The position numbers and the translations under genes are program-made. Positions 8,731 through 17,215 of a stretch of 64,000 nt of DNA are shown piece by piece. Position 1 is the stretch's first letter, and each line of letters starts with the position of its first letter. The notes beneath the pieces were generated by a model. That model ran no database searches. It was not told the DNA's origin and worked only from the letters and a program-made list of their open reading frames with translations. The DNA lies in contig JAEZHY010000041.1 of assembly GCA_023416335.1 (NCBI GenBank), positions 28,130 through 92,129 on the forward strand, given 5' to 3'. The stretch is from Pseudomonadota bacterium (lineage in GTDB: Bacteria > Desulfobacterota > Syntrophobacteria > Syntrophobacterales > Syntrophobacteraceae).

Positions 8731-9832
8731 CGCACTTATTGCAATAATGAGAGTCCGGAAGGTTCTCGGTTCCGCAATGCGGGCATTTTACCGGCTGCTG
8801 TTGTTCCGTAGCGCGGATTCCGCACTTCGGGCAGAATTTTGCATTCGGCGGAAGCGCCGCATGGCATTGCGGGCACTGGTTGAAGATTACGAGGTGATGC
8901 CCGCAGAAAGGGCAGAATTTGGAATCTCTCGGCGTCGGTTTGCTGCATTCCGGGCAGACCGCCCCCTTGCAGTCGTGTCCCTCTTCCTGCCTGAGTGCAG
9001 CGGAAAAGATCCCGGGCATCATCATCGCCATGCCCATCCCAAGCCCGGCGCCGCCTTCGGAAGAGATCTCCGACGCTTTTTCGAGAGCCATTGCGGCCTT
9101 CATCTTTGCGAGGCGGTCCAAGTCGCCGAATACGGCAAGCCTGCTCTGGTCGTCGATTGCCTGCTGGACCTCCGGAGGAGGTGTGATCGAATTGATATAG
9201 ATCTGAGCGAGCCCGATGCCGAAATGGCTGAAGTCCTCCTGGAGCCTTTCCTTCAGCTGGTCGCTCATTTCGTCGTACCTGCCGGGAAGGGAAAAAATAG
9301 TATCCAGGTTTTCGCCCATGTAGTCGTTGAAGCGGGAAACGACGACGCGGCTCAGGTACTCCTCGATTTCTTCGGTGCTGTAGATCCCCTGGGTGCCTAT
9401 CAGGGTATTGATGAGGAGAACGGGCTGCAGCACCCGGAGGTTGAGAATGCCGAATGCGCGCAACCGTATAAGGCCGAGCCTCGAATCCTTGAACGCGACG
9501 GGATCGCGGGTCCCCCACTTGAGGTTCGGGAACTCCTTCATATTTACGAAATAGACTTCCGCCCTGAGAGGACTCGTAAATCCCCAGGGAGCGCTGAGGA
9601 GCCTTGTCAGAATCGGGACATTCGCCGTGGTCAGGGTGTGCCTGCCGGGGCCGAAGACGTCGTAGGCCTTGCCGCCGTAGTAGAGAACCGCTGCCTGGCT
9701 TTCGCGCACGATGAGCTGAGCGCCCAGTTTGATATCTCCGGAACCCGATTCGGGAATCCTGTGGACCATCTCGCGGCCCGACTCGTCGAACCACTCGATT
9801 ACCTCGAGAAAAATTGCGTTGTTTGCCGTCAT
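8717..9832 (-). CDS. SPFH-domain protein with C-terminal zinc ribbons (YdjI-like)
   Basis: This 371-residue protein has an N-terminal SPFH/virion-core-like domain (about residues 25-245; [35 protein letters not shown], and the [19 protein letters not shown] region). A short glycine/methionine-rich linker ([15 protein letters not shown]) leads to three tandem zinc-ribbon knuckles with CPEC/CPFC, CPQC/CPKC and CPHC/CNKC pairs. Bacillus YdjI has the same SPFH core and is linked to phage-shock-type membrane responses. The membrane-recruitment role here is inference. It is the first gene of a two-gene unit with the zinc-ribbon protein downstream. Confidence 0.75.
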   Translation of the reverse strand: MTANNAIFLEVIEWFDESGREMVHRIPESGSGDIKLGAQLIVRESQAAVLYYGGKAYDVFGPGRHTLTTANVPILTRLLSAPWGFTSPLRAEVYFVNMKEFPNLKWGTRDPVAFKDSRLGLIRLRAFGILNLRVLQPVLLINTLIGTQGIYSTEEIEEYLSRVVVSRFNDYMGENLDTIFSLPGRYDEMSDQLKERLQEDFSHFGIGLAQIYINSITPPPEVQQAIDDQSRLAVFGDLDRLAKMKAAMALEKASEISSEGGAGLGMGMAMMMPGIFSAALRQEEGHDCKGAVCPECSKPTPRDSKFCPFCGHHLVIFNQCPQCHAALPPNAKFCPKCGIRATEQQQPVKCPHCGTENLPDSHYCNKCGDKL

Positions 9833-10184
9833 TTTCCGCCTGCGCTCTTTTGGTTACAGGGATTCCCGGCTATGGCCGCCGGATGTTGTGAAGGAGTGTT
9901 ACGGATATTTTCGGAAGAAAGATTGGGGAGCTTTAGAGAATTTGACGGGTGTTAAGTCAACAAGGTTCGCTCGGGTCCGCCAGGGGAACCCCGCCCCGGA
10001 AGGCCAAATGGGTTCCGGAAGCTGTGGCTTCCAGGTCGGAGTTCCCGGGCCGAAGCCCGGGATGAATCAAATGCCGGCCAACTTTTCATTCCCAAAAGGC
10101 AAGCTTTTGCAGAGTTTCATTTCCCTGGTGCTTAAAGAATGCCTTTCTTGCCTGCAAGACTGCAGATTTTTCCCATGCCTCCGC
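9833..10184. repeat. Intergenic region with hairpin repeats
   Basis: No gene is supported. Two adjacent hairpins are visible at about 10015-10065: GGAAGC-tgt-GGCTTCC and CCCGGG-ccgaa-GCCCGGG, preceded by GGGGAACCCC. This looks like another member of the palindromic repeat family seen at the window start and near 15.6 kb. The right part has a loose AAAGGCAAGC / GCTTGCC type inverted pair but no clear T-tract terminator for the EF-hand gene. Confidence 0.4.
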
Positions 10185-11174
10185 TTAAGCGTATGCGGAG
10201 GTCATTCCCGAAGCAGCAAAATTCTGGATGAAGAAGGTGCCCGAGTTCTTCAGGTAGCTCTGTACCGCGGCGTTCAGGAGTTGTGTAAGAGTATCGTTGA
10301 TGCTGTCCTCGGTCGATGCGGTCGACTGGGTGGAATCGCTTGAATCCGTACTGCTCGTCGATGAGGTTGCTGTCGATGAATCACTCGTGCCGGCAGCAGC
10401 GGTCGGCGGCGGTCCGGCGTGGTGCCCATGATGCGGCCGCTGTGCTTCCATTGCCGAGGAGAACTGACTTTCGGTCAGACCGCCGGTGTTGTCGGTATCG
10501 AGCTTGCTCCACAATGATGTTGCCTGTTCTTCGGTCATTTCCTCGGGACGATTCGATATGAACTCTTCCTTGCTTACAGAGCCGTCCCCGTTGGTGTCGA
10601 TCTTGCTGAAAAGTTCGCTCAACCTGCTGGAAGCCTTGCTCGAATCGGTGCTGCCCGCCAGTTTGGCCGAACCGGAATCGCTTCCGTCAATCCCTTCCGG
10701 AGGCGGTCCGGGAGGAGATCCCTGGGTTTTCATTGCCGAGGCGAACTGATCTTCGGTCAGGCTGCCGGTGTTGTCGGTATCGAGCTTGCTCCACGATGAT
10801 GTTGCCTGTTCTTCGGTCATTTCCTCGGGACGATTCGATATGAACTCTTCCTTGCTTACAGAGCCGTCCCCGTTGGTGTCGATCTTGCTGAAAAGTTCCT
10901 GCTCCTTTCCCTCTGCTCGGCGGCTCTTCATGTCCTGGCTGAGTTTCGACAAGCCTGCTTCGAACTCAAGTTCACTGATGCCGCCGTCCCCATCGGAGTC
11001 GAGTTGGGAGATGAGGTTGCCTGCCTTGCTGTCTGAACCGCTTCCCAGTGCCGCAGTGATCTCGTCTTTGCCGATCTTCCCGTCCCCGCTCGTATCGAGC
11101 GTCTGGAACACCTTTTCCCGCATTTGAGAGACGTATGAACTCATCCCTCCCGATCCGGAAATTGCACTTACCAT
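10185..11174 (-). CDS. EF-hand calcium-binding protein with duplicated hand pair
   Basis: This 329-residue acidic protein carries six EF-hand loops: DTSGDGKIGKDE, DSDGDGGISELE, two copies of DTNGDGSVSKEE, and two variants, DTDNTGSLTEDQ and DTDNTGGLTESQ, with Gln instead of Glu at position 12. I chose the ATG at 11174, just after AAAGGAGACAGGCG; the longer upstream frame lacks such a site. No signal peptide is visible; the N-terminus (MVSAISGSGGMSSYVSQMREK) resembles those of other small EF-hand proteins of Proteobacteria. The C-terminus is serine/threonine-rich. A 146-bp segment encoding a hand pair is repeated almost exactly (10471-10616 and 10753-10898). It lies downstream of a two-component pair. 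Confidence 0.85.
   Translation of the reverse strand: MVSAISGSGGMSSYVSQMREKVFQTLDTSGDGKIGKDEITAALGSGSDSKAGNLISQLDSDGDGGISELEFEAGLSKLSQDMKSRRAEGKEQELFSKIDTNGDGSVSKEEFISNRPEEMTEEQATSSWSKLDTDNTGSLTEDQFASAMKTQGSPPGPPPEGIDGSDSGSAKLAGSTDSSKASSRLSELFSKIDTNGDGSVSKEEFISNRPEEMTEEQATSLWSKLDTDNTGGLTESQFSSAMEAQRPHHGHHAGPPPTAAAGTSDSSTATSSTSSTDSSDSTQSTASTEDSINDTLTQLLNAAVQSYLKNSGTFFIQNFAASGMTSAYA
10471..10898 (-). repeat. Tandem 146-bp intragenic duplication (EF-hand pair)
   Basis: The segments 10471-10616 and 10753-10898 differ at only three positions by eye, with an offset of 282 bp (94 codons), so the reading frame is kept. The near identity at synonymous positions indicates a recent duplication or gene conversion. 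Confidence 0.9.
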
Positions 11175-11362
11175 CGCCTGTCTCCTTTCACTGAAAATGT
11201 ATTTGATTCCAAACGCATCCACAGACGGTGCAGACAGGAAGCAATAACCGGTCTTGTCGGTCCTAAAGATAGCTAAAGACAGGGTAAAATTAGGCAAAGT
11301 CGGATTAGGGTATACCAAACCTGCCGATGGCAGGCAGGGGGGAAGGAATGGGTCCGGGCGGC

Positions 11363-12055
11363 TTATTCCTCGTTCGTGGGAATCAGCTTATAGCCGACGC
11401 CGTATATCGTGCTGATGATCTCCCTGCCCGGAAGATGTTGCGCTATCTTCTTCCGGAGATTTTTGACGTGCGAGTCGATTGTCCGGTCGTACCCTTCGAA
11501 ATCGTATCCCTGGACCGTGTTGATCAGCTCGCTTCGGGAGAAGATACGGTTTGGATGGATCAGCAGGGTCTTGAGCAGATTATACTCGCACGGCGTCAGT
11601 TTCAGCTCGTTCCCGTTCACGAGCACCTGGTGGGTTTCCTGGACCATGCAGATTTCCCCGGCCGTGATCGTCTTCCCGCTCTGGGGAGCAGAAATCCTTC
11701 TCAGGACCGCGTTCACCCGCGCGACAACCTCCCTCGGGCTGAATGGCTTGCAGACATAGTCGTCGGCGCCCAGTTCAAGCCCCAGCAGCCGATCGATTTC
11801 TTCCACCCTGGCGGTGATCATGATGATGGGGACGTCGGAAAATCTCCTGACCTCCCGGCAGACATCCCACCCGTTCATTCCGGGAAGCATTATGTCCAGC
11901 AGAATCAGGGCCGGCATATTCTTCTTCACATAAGGGACCGCGAGGTCTCCCCGGTCGAGGCATTCGACCCGGTAGCCGTCCTTTAAGAGGTAATCCCTGA
12001 GAATTTCCGTTATCTTGACTTCGTCTTCAACTATTAGGAGTTCTTTGCCAACCAT
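11363..12055 (-). CDS. OmpR/BaeR-type response regulator
   Basis: This 230-residue protein has a receiver domain (ELLIVEDEVKITEIL, phospho-acceptor Asp in LILLDIMLPGMNGW, Thr/Ala switch in IIMITA, Lys in DDYVCKPFS) and an OmpR winged-helix DNA-binding domain (ELKLTPCEYNLLKTLL ... TIDSHVKNLRKKI). The start at 12055 (MVGKELLIVEDE) is preceded by GGAGAAGCTG; a longer frame from 12094 adds 13 residues outside the fold. It follows the sensor kinase gene by about 70 bp, so the two form a classical pair. Closest in layout to BaeSR of envelope stress. The EF-hand gene downstream is a possible target. Confidence 0.88.
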   Translation of the reverse strand: MVGKELLIVEDEVKITEILRDYLLKDGYRVECLDRGDLAVPYVKKNMPALILLDIMLPGMNGWDVCREVRRFSDVPIIMITARVEEIDRLLGLELGADDYVCKPFSPREVVARVNAVLRRISAPQSGKTITAGEICMVQETHQVLVNGNELKLTPCEYNLLKTLLIHPNRIFSRSELINTVQGYDFEGYDRTIDSHVKNLRKKIAQHLPGREIISTIYGVGYKLIPTNEE

Positions 12056-12125
12056 CAGCTTCTCCAGGAATGAGTGCCATGGAATTTTTTGCATCGCCGG
12101 GCGGAGTGGAGCAGGGTTTACAGAA

Positions 12126-13628
12126 TCAGCTCTTGGGGATGGGCAGTTCGATGCTGATCCTCAGTCCGCCTGCCGGTGAGTTCGATGCTTCGATTTTCCC
12201 GCCGAAACACTCCACGATGCTCTTGCATATAGCCAGGCCTAGTCCGCTTCCTCCCTGGGAGCGGCTCCGGGACTTATCGACCCGGTAGAGACGGTCGAAC
12301 AGTCGGTCGAGGGATTCCTCCGGCACACCGGGGCCGGAGTCTTCGAAGTCGATGCGGAAAAGACCGGCCGGGAATGAATGAGAAATCACCAGCAGTCCCG
12401 GTGCCGCGGCATACCGCAGTGTGTTTTCCAGCAGGTTGGAGTAGAGTTGCTTGAGCCGGAATTCGTCCGCAGGCAAGACACATTCCCCGCCGGTACCTTT
12501 GACCTCAACCCGAAGACCGCGCTGTTCGCATCGTATCTGGAAGGATCGCAGCGTCTCTTCCAGAATGTGAACGGGGTTGACGGGCGTTTTCTCCAGCTCG
12601 AAATCGCTCGACTCGATCAGCGAGAGTTCGTGGAGGTCGTGAACGATCCTGCCTACATGCAGTACCTCGAAATGAAGCGACTCCAGTGCTTCCGGAGTGA
12701 CTTCCCTTACACCGTCCTGCATCGCTTCTATTTCTCCGCGAAGAATTGCGAGCGGGGTCCTCAATTCATGCGATATGTCCGCGATCCATTGACGCCTCAT
12801 TTGTTCGTAGCGCCCGAGGGACTGGGCCATCGAATTGAAGTCGGCCGCGAGTTGTCCGAACTCATCGGGCGTGCCTATTTCGACTCGTGTTTCGAACCGT
12901 CGTGAGGTCAGCGCGTGTGTTCCCGCTGCCAGCTTCCGGACGGGTGCAAGAATATGCCTGGAGAGAACGAATGTCAGGATTACCGCCAGCAGGAGCGCCA
13001 CGCCTCCCACTACATAGAAGGTCTTCGACTGCGCCCTGATAAACTCCACGTCCAGGGGATGCATGGGCCGCTGGAACATCCTGATTCCGAGCCATGCTAC
13101 AGGCTTGTTGTTCAGAAGTACCGGCTTGAGCCGGAGCCCCTCCGTCGATGGGGAATCGGTCCTGGTAATGGGATGCTTTTCGGCATCGAACAGCGAGATA
13201 AAGGGAGGACGGTGTGCAAGTCGAGGCCCCGGAGGCGGGCCATGGGGAGGCGGCACTCCGGGCATGGGCGGAGGCGGTTCCTGCCCGTCCGGCGGGGGAG
13301 GAGGCGGTGGAAAAACCGGCGCCTCTTCGATATGGCGGGGATGCCCCGGCCCAAACCACTTGAGCTGGAGCCAGTGGCCGGGATTTTCTCGGACGAAATC
13401 CCAGTTCCCGTTCCTCTGGTATTCCTGACTCAAGGTGAGAGCCAGTTCATCGAGCTTCTCCATTTCGACTTTGCCGACATATTCTTCAAAGTTGCGGACA
13501 GAGAAGTGCCTCCCTATCAGGAACATGCAGACGATTATTGCCAGGCTGTTCAACAGGAAGCCGAGGAAGACTTTATGTCTGAATTTGAGATTCATGAGCC
13601 ACCGTATCGCATTCATCCCGTCAAGCAT
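12126..13628 (-). CDS. Sensor histidine kinase with proline-rich periplasmic loop
   Basis: This 500-residue membrane kinase has two transmembrane segments (LGFLLNSLAIIVCMFLI near residue 20 and VVGGVALLLAVILTFVL near residue 210), a periplasmic domain, HAMP, a HisKA H-box (ADISHELRTPLAIL) and a HATPase domain with N-box NLLENTLRYA and G-boxes DSGPGVPEE and GSGLGLAIC. The periplasmic domain contains a long Pro/Gly-rich stretch (PPPPPPPDGQEPPPPMP) of unusual composition. ATG at 13616 is an alternative start. It sits upstream of the BaeR-like regulator. Sensing of envelope conditions is a reasonable inference. Confidence 0.87.
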   Translation of the reverse strand: MLDGMNAIRWLMNLKFRHKVFLGFLLNSLAIIVCMFLIGRHFSVRNFEEYVGKVEMEKLDELALTLSQEYQRNGNWDFVRENPGHWLQLKWFGPGHPRHIEEAPVFPPPPPPPDGQEPPPPMPGVPPPHGPPPGPRLAHRPPFISLFDAEKHPITRTDSPSTEGLRLKPVLLNNKPVAWLGIRMFQRPMHPLDVEFIRAQSKTFYVVGGVALLLAVILTFVLSRHILAPVRKLAAGTHALTSRRFETRVEIGTPDEFGQLAADFNSMAQSLGRYEQMRRQWIADISHELRTPLAILRGEIEAMQDGVREVTPEALESLHFEVLHVGRIVHDLHELSLIESSDFELEKTPVNPVHILEETLRSFQIRCEQRGLRVEVKGTGGECVLPADEFRLKQLYSNLLENTLRYAAAPGLLVISHSFPAGLFRIDFEDSGPGVPEESLDRLFDRLYRVDKSRSRSQGGSGLGLAICKSIVECFGGKIEASNSPAGGLRISIELPIPKS

Positions 13629-14199
13629 AATGCGGAAAATTTTTCCGCATGACTCGAGAACCTTTTCCCCATAAGTGGCCTATCCGGGCCGGGAAGTCAA
13701 TCTCCCGGACGTTCCCGAAGCCAATCTCCACATTCTTTACACATCTCCTTCATACTTTCTCCAGAATCGGTGTTTAAAATCGCACTCAACGATCAAGCAA
13801 GGGACCTCCCGCCAAACTTCTTCCTCGGCTTTGCCGTAATGACCCGGGTCCCTGGCCTGGCCGCCCGGGGGCGACAAATTCCGCCCCCGCTCAAATCGAG
13901 CAAGTCCCGGCGGGTCCGGGTAAGTTCCCGGGAAAGGAGGCACGAAGAGGGGGTTTTCAAGAGCGACGGGATAGTTGCAGAAGGCAGCCGCTCCGTCGGG
14001 AGAAGGTGATTGAGGACCATGTTGAACGGTTTCCATCCGGAAATGCCAACAGTAATTCACCGGGGAGAGACAGAACTTTCCGCAATGAGATGCGGGGATT
14101 TCGCAAGGGGGATAACACGAGAGGTTCTTGCGCTCCCCGTAGGGATGGGGTGATGGGGTCGTTTCCGGGTGGAAAAAGAACAATAAAGGAGAAGCGAAC
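13629..14199. other. 570-bp intergenic region between divergent genes
   Basis: This spacer separates the kinase gene from the secreted-protein gene. It contains GC-rich short inverted repeats around 13850-13940 (GGGGGCG...CGCCCCC; CCCGG...CCGGG) but no supported gene. The end holds AAAGGAG, the ribosome site of the next gene. Promoters for both directions must lie here, but I could not assign them. Confidence 0.35.
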
Positions 14200-14652
14200 A
14201 TGAAACGGAAAATTTTGGTCGGCCTTTTATCACTTGCATTTTTCGGCTTGGCCGCGGGAATCGCTTTTGCCGATGATACCTCTGAGACAACGCCGTTGCC
14301 GCCTTTTCGTCATTTCAATCCCAGGATGGGGCTCTCCGGCATCTGCGCGGACCTGCAGCACGTGTACGTGATGGCCGGAGGCAAAGTTATGGAATACGAT
14401 CTTGCAAGCCTGGCACTCCAAAAGACAATCGACCTGCCCGAACTCCTTCCTCCTTCGGGCGCTCCACCCAAAGCCCCGGAGTCCGACCGATTTCCACCGC
14501 CGCCGCATATGGGCGGACCCCATGGGCTTTGGGCAGACGAAAACTTCCTCTATGTTCTGGCCGGGCCGGTCATGTATCGATACAGCACTCCCGACCTTGT
14601 ACTCCACAACACGGTTGAATTACCCAGGCCTGAGTTGCCTCAGAACAACTAG
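14200..14652 (+). CDS. Small secreted protein, unknown function
   Basis: The 150-residue product starts with a clear Sec signal peptide (KRK basic region, hydrophobic LVGLLSLAFFGLAAGIAFA, cleavage after AFA). The mature part has two similar segments, CADLQHVYVMAGGKVMEYDLASLALQKTIDLP and ADENFLYVLAGPVMYRYSTPDLVLHNTVELP, each like one blade of a beta-propeller, separated by a proline-rich linker (PPSGAPPKAPESDRFPPPPHMGG). The ATG follows AAAGGAGAAGCGAAC. It lies between a BaeSR-like pair and a second response regulator, so it may be an envelope-stress target; that is inference. No family recognised. Confidence 0.7.
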   Translation: MKRKILVGLLSLAFFGLAAGIAFADDTSETTPLPPFRHFNPRMGLSGICADLQHVYVMAGGKVMEYDLASLALQKTIDLPELLPPSGAPPKAPESDRFPPPPHMGGPHGLWADENFLYVLAGPVMYRYSTPDLVLHNTVELPRPELPQNN

Positions 14653-14657
14653 AGTAG

Positions 14658-14696
14658 CTTCGGCATGGCGGCATGCCGTTTGCCGCCATGCCGAAG
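14658..14696 (+). terminator. Perfect 16-bp stem hairpin after the secreted-protein gene
   Basis: CTTCGGCATGGCGGCA pairs perfectly with TGCCGCCATGCCGAAG across a 7-nt loop. It begins six bases after the stop codon at 14652. No T-run follows, so it is not a canonical intrinsic terminator; it may stabilise the transcript 3' end or be a REP-type element. Confidence 0.55.
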
Positions 14697-14757
14697 GGTG
14701 AGCCGGGGATGGACGGTTATCTGCGTCTTCAGGACTTCGATTTTGCAGGGGGACTAG

Positions 14758-15495
14758 ATGAGTCGTCTTCTAGTAATAGATGATGACCTTGAATTCTGTG
14801 AGTTGCTATCCGACTTTTTGAAAAATGAAGGTTTCGAGGTCGAAGTGATCCACGACGGCCGGGAGGGATTGCAGGAGGCTTCCCGGGCAGAGGGTGAGTA
14901 CGATTTAATCCTGCTCGACATAATGCTTCCGGGAATGAACGGTTTTGAGATCTTACGGCACATACGTTCCAGGCTGAACACACCCGTTCTCATGCTGACC
15001 GCCCGCAACCAGGAAGTGGACCGCATTGTGGGGCTTGAGATCGGGGCTGATGATTTCCTCGTAAAACCGTTCAATCCGAGAGAACTGGTTGCGAGGGTCC
15101 GGGCGATTCTCCGCCGCACGAAACCTCAAAGCGACGGACGGTTCGAGGACATGCGGATGCCCGGAAAGATCGTACTGGGCGATATCGAACTGGACATGGG
15201 CACCCGGGTTGTGTACCGCGGCGGAAGACGAATCGAATTGACCGCCGTTGAGTTCAACTTTCTTGAAATGCTGCTCAAGGCCGCAGGATACATTGTAACG
15301 CGCGAACAACTGTCGAAAGGTATTCTCGGTCGTTCCCTGACGGCCTACGATCGAAGCCTCGACGTCCACGTGAGTAACCTGCGGAAAAAACTCGGCCATC
15401 AAATAAACGGAATTGATCGGATCAAGACGGTGCGGGGCATCGGCTATATCTATGCGGTGCCAATGATGAACGTGCAGGAAGGTTCGATGCACTGA
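14758..15495 (+). CDS. OmpR/CpxR-type response regulator (orphan)
   Basis: This 245-residue protein has a receiver domain (LLVIDDDLEFCELL, Asp in LILLDIMLPGMNGF, VLMLTA, Lys in DDFLVKPFN) and an OmpR winged helix (RIELTAVEFNFLEMLL ... DVHVSNLRKKLG ... VRGIGYIYAVP). Best resemblance is to CpxR. No histidine kinase gene follows within the next genes; the kinase at 12126-13628 is convergent in function but already has its own regulator. The start at 14758 follows GCAGGGGGACTAG, a usable ribosome site. Cross-talk with the nearby kinase is possible but unproven. Confidence 0.87.
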   Translation: MSRLLVIDDDLEFCELLSDFLKNEGFEVEVIHDGREGLQEASRAEGEYDLILLDIMLPGMNGFEILRHIRSRLNTPVLMLTARNQEVDRIVGLEIGADDFLVKPFNPRELVARVRAILRRTKPQSDGRFEDMRMPGKIVLGDIELDMGTRVVYRGGRRIELTAVEFNFLEMLLKAAGYIVTREQLSKGILGRSLTAYDRSLDVHVSNLRKKLGHQINGIDRIKTVRGIGYIYAVPMMNVQEGSMH

Positions 15496-15826
15496 ATTGG
15501 AGTCTTCCATGCGAAGGCACAGGGAAGAAATCTAATCAGTTATTATTGAGTTTCCCCCCCACAGGTTTCCAAGCTCCGACCTTGGGAACCAGCGGTGTAT
15601 TTCCTTAAAGCAACAACGTTGCGGTGTAGAGTAGAGGAGTGAAGCGCGGTCCTGCGTTTTGAGTGCCCACCGCCCGGCAATCCCAATGAGCCCCGATCCG
15701 AGGGGATGGATGGTGGGCAAGATAGAACTTTGCCCTACACCGCTCACCGTTTACTCTTATTGAAGTTTCATAAGTGAGTTCTTAGGGGATTCGCGATTAA
15801 CCCCGCCCCCGCTTGCCGAATGGCTT
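15496..15826. repeat. Intergenic region with dispersed palindromic repeats
   Basis: No gene is supported. It contains a degenerate palindrome of the CAAGCTCC / CTTGGGAACC type (about 15565-15595), a TGCCCACC...GGTGGGCA inverted pair (about 15663-15720), and a CTCACCG-TTTACTC heptamer pair at 15743-15756. These are the same kinds of units seen near 0.2, 6.1, 36.3 and 55.3 kb. Confidence 0.45.
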
Positions 15827-16630
15827 CTAGAAAGATCCCGGGCGGTTGGTCCCGAACCTGAAGTTATGGCTCTCCTGCCGTCTTAGAAAAGCCTGGATCT
15901 GGCTCTCGGACAACACTCTCTGATGCAGGAAATACTCCCCGATAGGCTTCTGGAGCCTCTTCTGCTGCCACAATAAGATTTTGAGCTGGAAGGGCGTTAT
16001 GATCTTGTTGTCGAGCAGCAGTTCTCCCAGGCGTTCTCCCGGATGTCGGTACCTGAGAAGGTTTGCTATCTGGTATTCCGTCAGCCAGCGCCACCTTTGG
16101 GCAATCTCCCCAATGCGGGGCCGTTGCCTGACCTGCCACACCAGAGCCTTGATCAGGATCTTCCACGGGATCACGCCGGAATAATAGAGGAATTCTCCAA
16201 ACCGGAGATGCCTGGACGGCACATCCTTCTGCCAGTAGAAATGGCTGGAGAACTCTTCGGTCCGACTCCTGAAGTTGTTGCCGGATGGCCGATACTGCTC
16301 CGCGCGGGATTGGCGATTGGGAGAGGTATATACGTTTTCGGGGTCGCGGGCAGGTTTGAACTCGAAACCCTTTTCCCTCGATTTCAGATAACTGCTCAAT
16401 GTCTCATAAGCATTATTGACTGCAATGAAACGCTCGGAACACAACCTCTGATATTCGGGACCGCGGGACGCAAACCGGTCAGGATGCGTCTGTAAAGCCC
16501 TCCTGCGATATGCTGCCTTTATTTCCGGCTCCTGGAGGGACTGAAGCATTTCCCTGCAGTTCCTCCGATCGGAGGAAAAGAGCAACCCTAAAGCAGCAAA
16601 GACTTCCGCCTCATTCAGAAAAATATCCAT
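15827..16630 (-). CDS. J-domain protein with C-terminal MshEN-like repeats
   Basis: This 267-residue protein starts with a DnaJ J-domain (about residues 10-85): the EIKAAYRRRALQTHPDRF helix II-HPD loop and a YETLSSYLK final helix. A basic disordered linker follows. The C-terminal half (about 140-255) has two or three repeats such as LRFGEFLYYSGVIPWKIL and ERLGELLLDNKIITPFQLK and KPIGEYFLHQRVLSESQIQ, which match the pattern of the GspE/PilB N-terminal (MshEN, type II secretion N) motif, xxLGEhLhxxxhIxxxpLxxAL. Some MshEN domains bind c-di-GMP; that is not claimed here. No DnaK neighbour. J-domain call is sure; the repeat assignment is inference. Confidence 0.75.
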   Translation of the reverse strand: MDIFLNEAEVFAALGLLFSSDRRNCREMLQSLQEPEIKAAYRRRALQTHPDRFASRGPEYQRLCSERFIAVNNAYETLSSYLKSREKGFEFKPARDPENVYTSPNRQSRAEQYRPSGNNFRSRTEEFSSHFYWQKDVPSRHLRFGEFLYYSGVIPWKILIKALVWQVRQRPRIGEIAQRWRWLTEYQIANLLRYRHPGERLGELLLDNKIITPFQLKILLWQQKRLQKPIGEYFLHQRVLSESQIQAFLRRQESHNFRFGTNRPGSF

Positions 16631-17215
16631 ATATCCCCGAAAGCGACAATATAGGCTGTATCCTTACCAGGACTCACTTCACATCGACTGCAAGCGCTGC
16701 CGGAGCCAATATACCATCCAGTCCTGAAATCGCCAAATCATTCATTTCAGGAAAAGTCACACGTTTCTTTCGATCCGCACCGCAACCACTTGAATAACTA
16801 AATCGGAAAATTCATTCTCTGACGAAAACAAAAAATGAATGCAATCAGATAATTATCCTCGAATCGGAGGGTTTGTCCCGGCCTGGAGAGATCTGTGAGC
16901 GATCGGCTCTGTGGAATGTCGCTATTGGAGACAATCCGAAAGAGCCGGTCCTGAAAACGAGTGTTCGAGCCAATAGCGATGGTCCGCCCGATCTTTCGTT
17001 AAGAAATGTAACCAAAACAGGGCTGCCATTGACGAAGTCAAGAGTGCTTATTAGGCTATATGGAACCAGTAAATAATAATATAAAAAATTATGGCGAAAC
17101 GAAACAGATGCAACAGTGAGGCGTTCCTGTTGCATGCCGATGTTGCTGGATGAAAGGACAACAGCTGCTAGTAAATTCAGTGACTAACAGCTCCTCTTAG
17201 AGGAGGCGTACACAT
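16631..17215. other. 585-bp intergenic region before the FecR-domain gene
   Basis: This long region lies between divergent genes and has no supported coding sequence. Its middle contains imperfect inverted similarity (GTCGCTATTGG near 16920 and CCAATAGCGAT near 16971: arms TCGCTATTGG / CCAATAGCGA). Further right is the ATGCAACAG / CTGTTGCAT hairpin at 17108-17135. The ribosome site AGAGGAGG lies just before the ATG at 17216. Confidence 0.4.
17108..17136 (+). promoter_or_regulatory. Inverted repeat overlapping a weak -24/-12 candidate
   Basis: ATGCAACAG and CTGTTGCAT form 9-bp arms around a 10-nt centre. The right half also reads AGGCGT-N5-TTGCA with the GG (17120-17121) and GC (17132-17133) exactly ten bases apart, the sigma-54 spacing, although the -24 box is poor (AGGCGT for TGGCAC). 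It lies about 80 bp before the FecR-domain gene. Confidence 0.3.

Noticed and set aside
13730..14200. Overlapping short frames in the 570-bp spacer
   Set aside because: No ribosome sites or domains; the region looks like repeat-bearing intergenic DNA.
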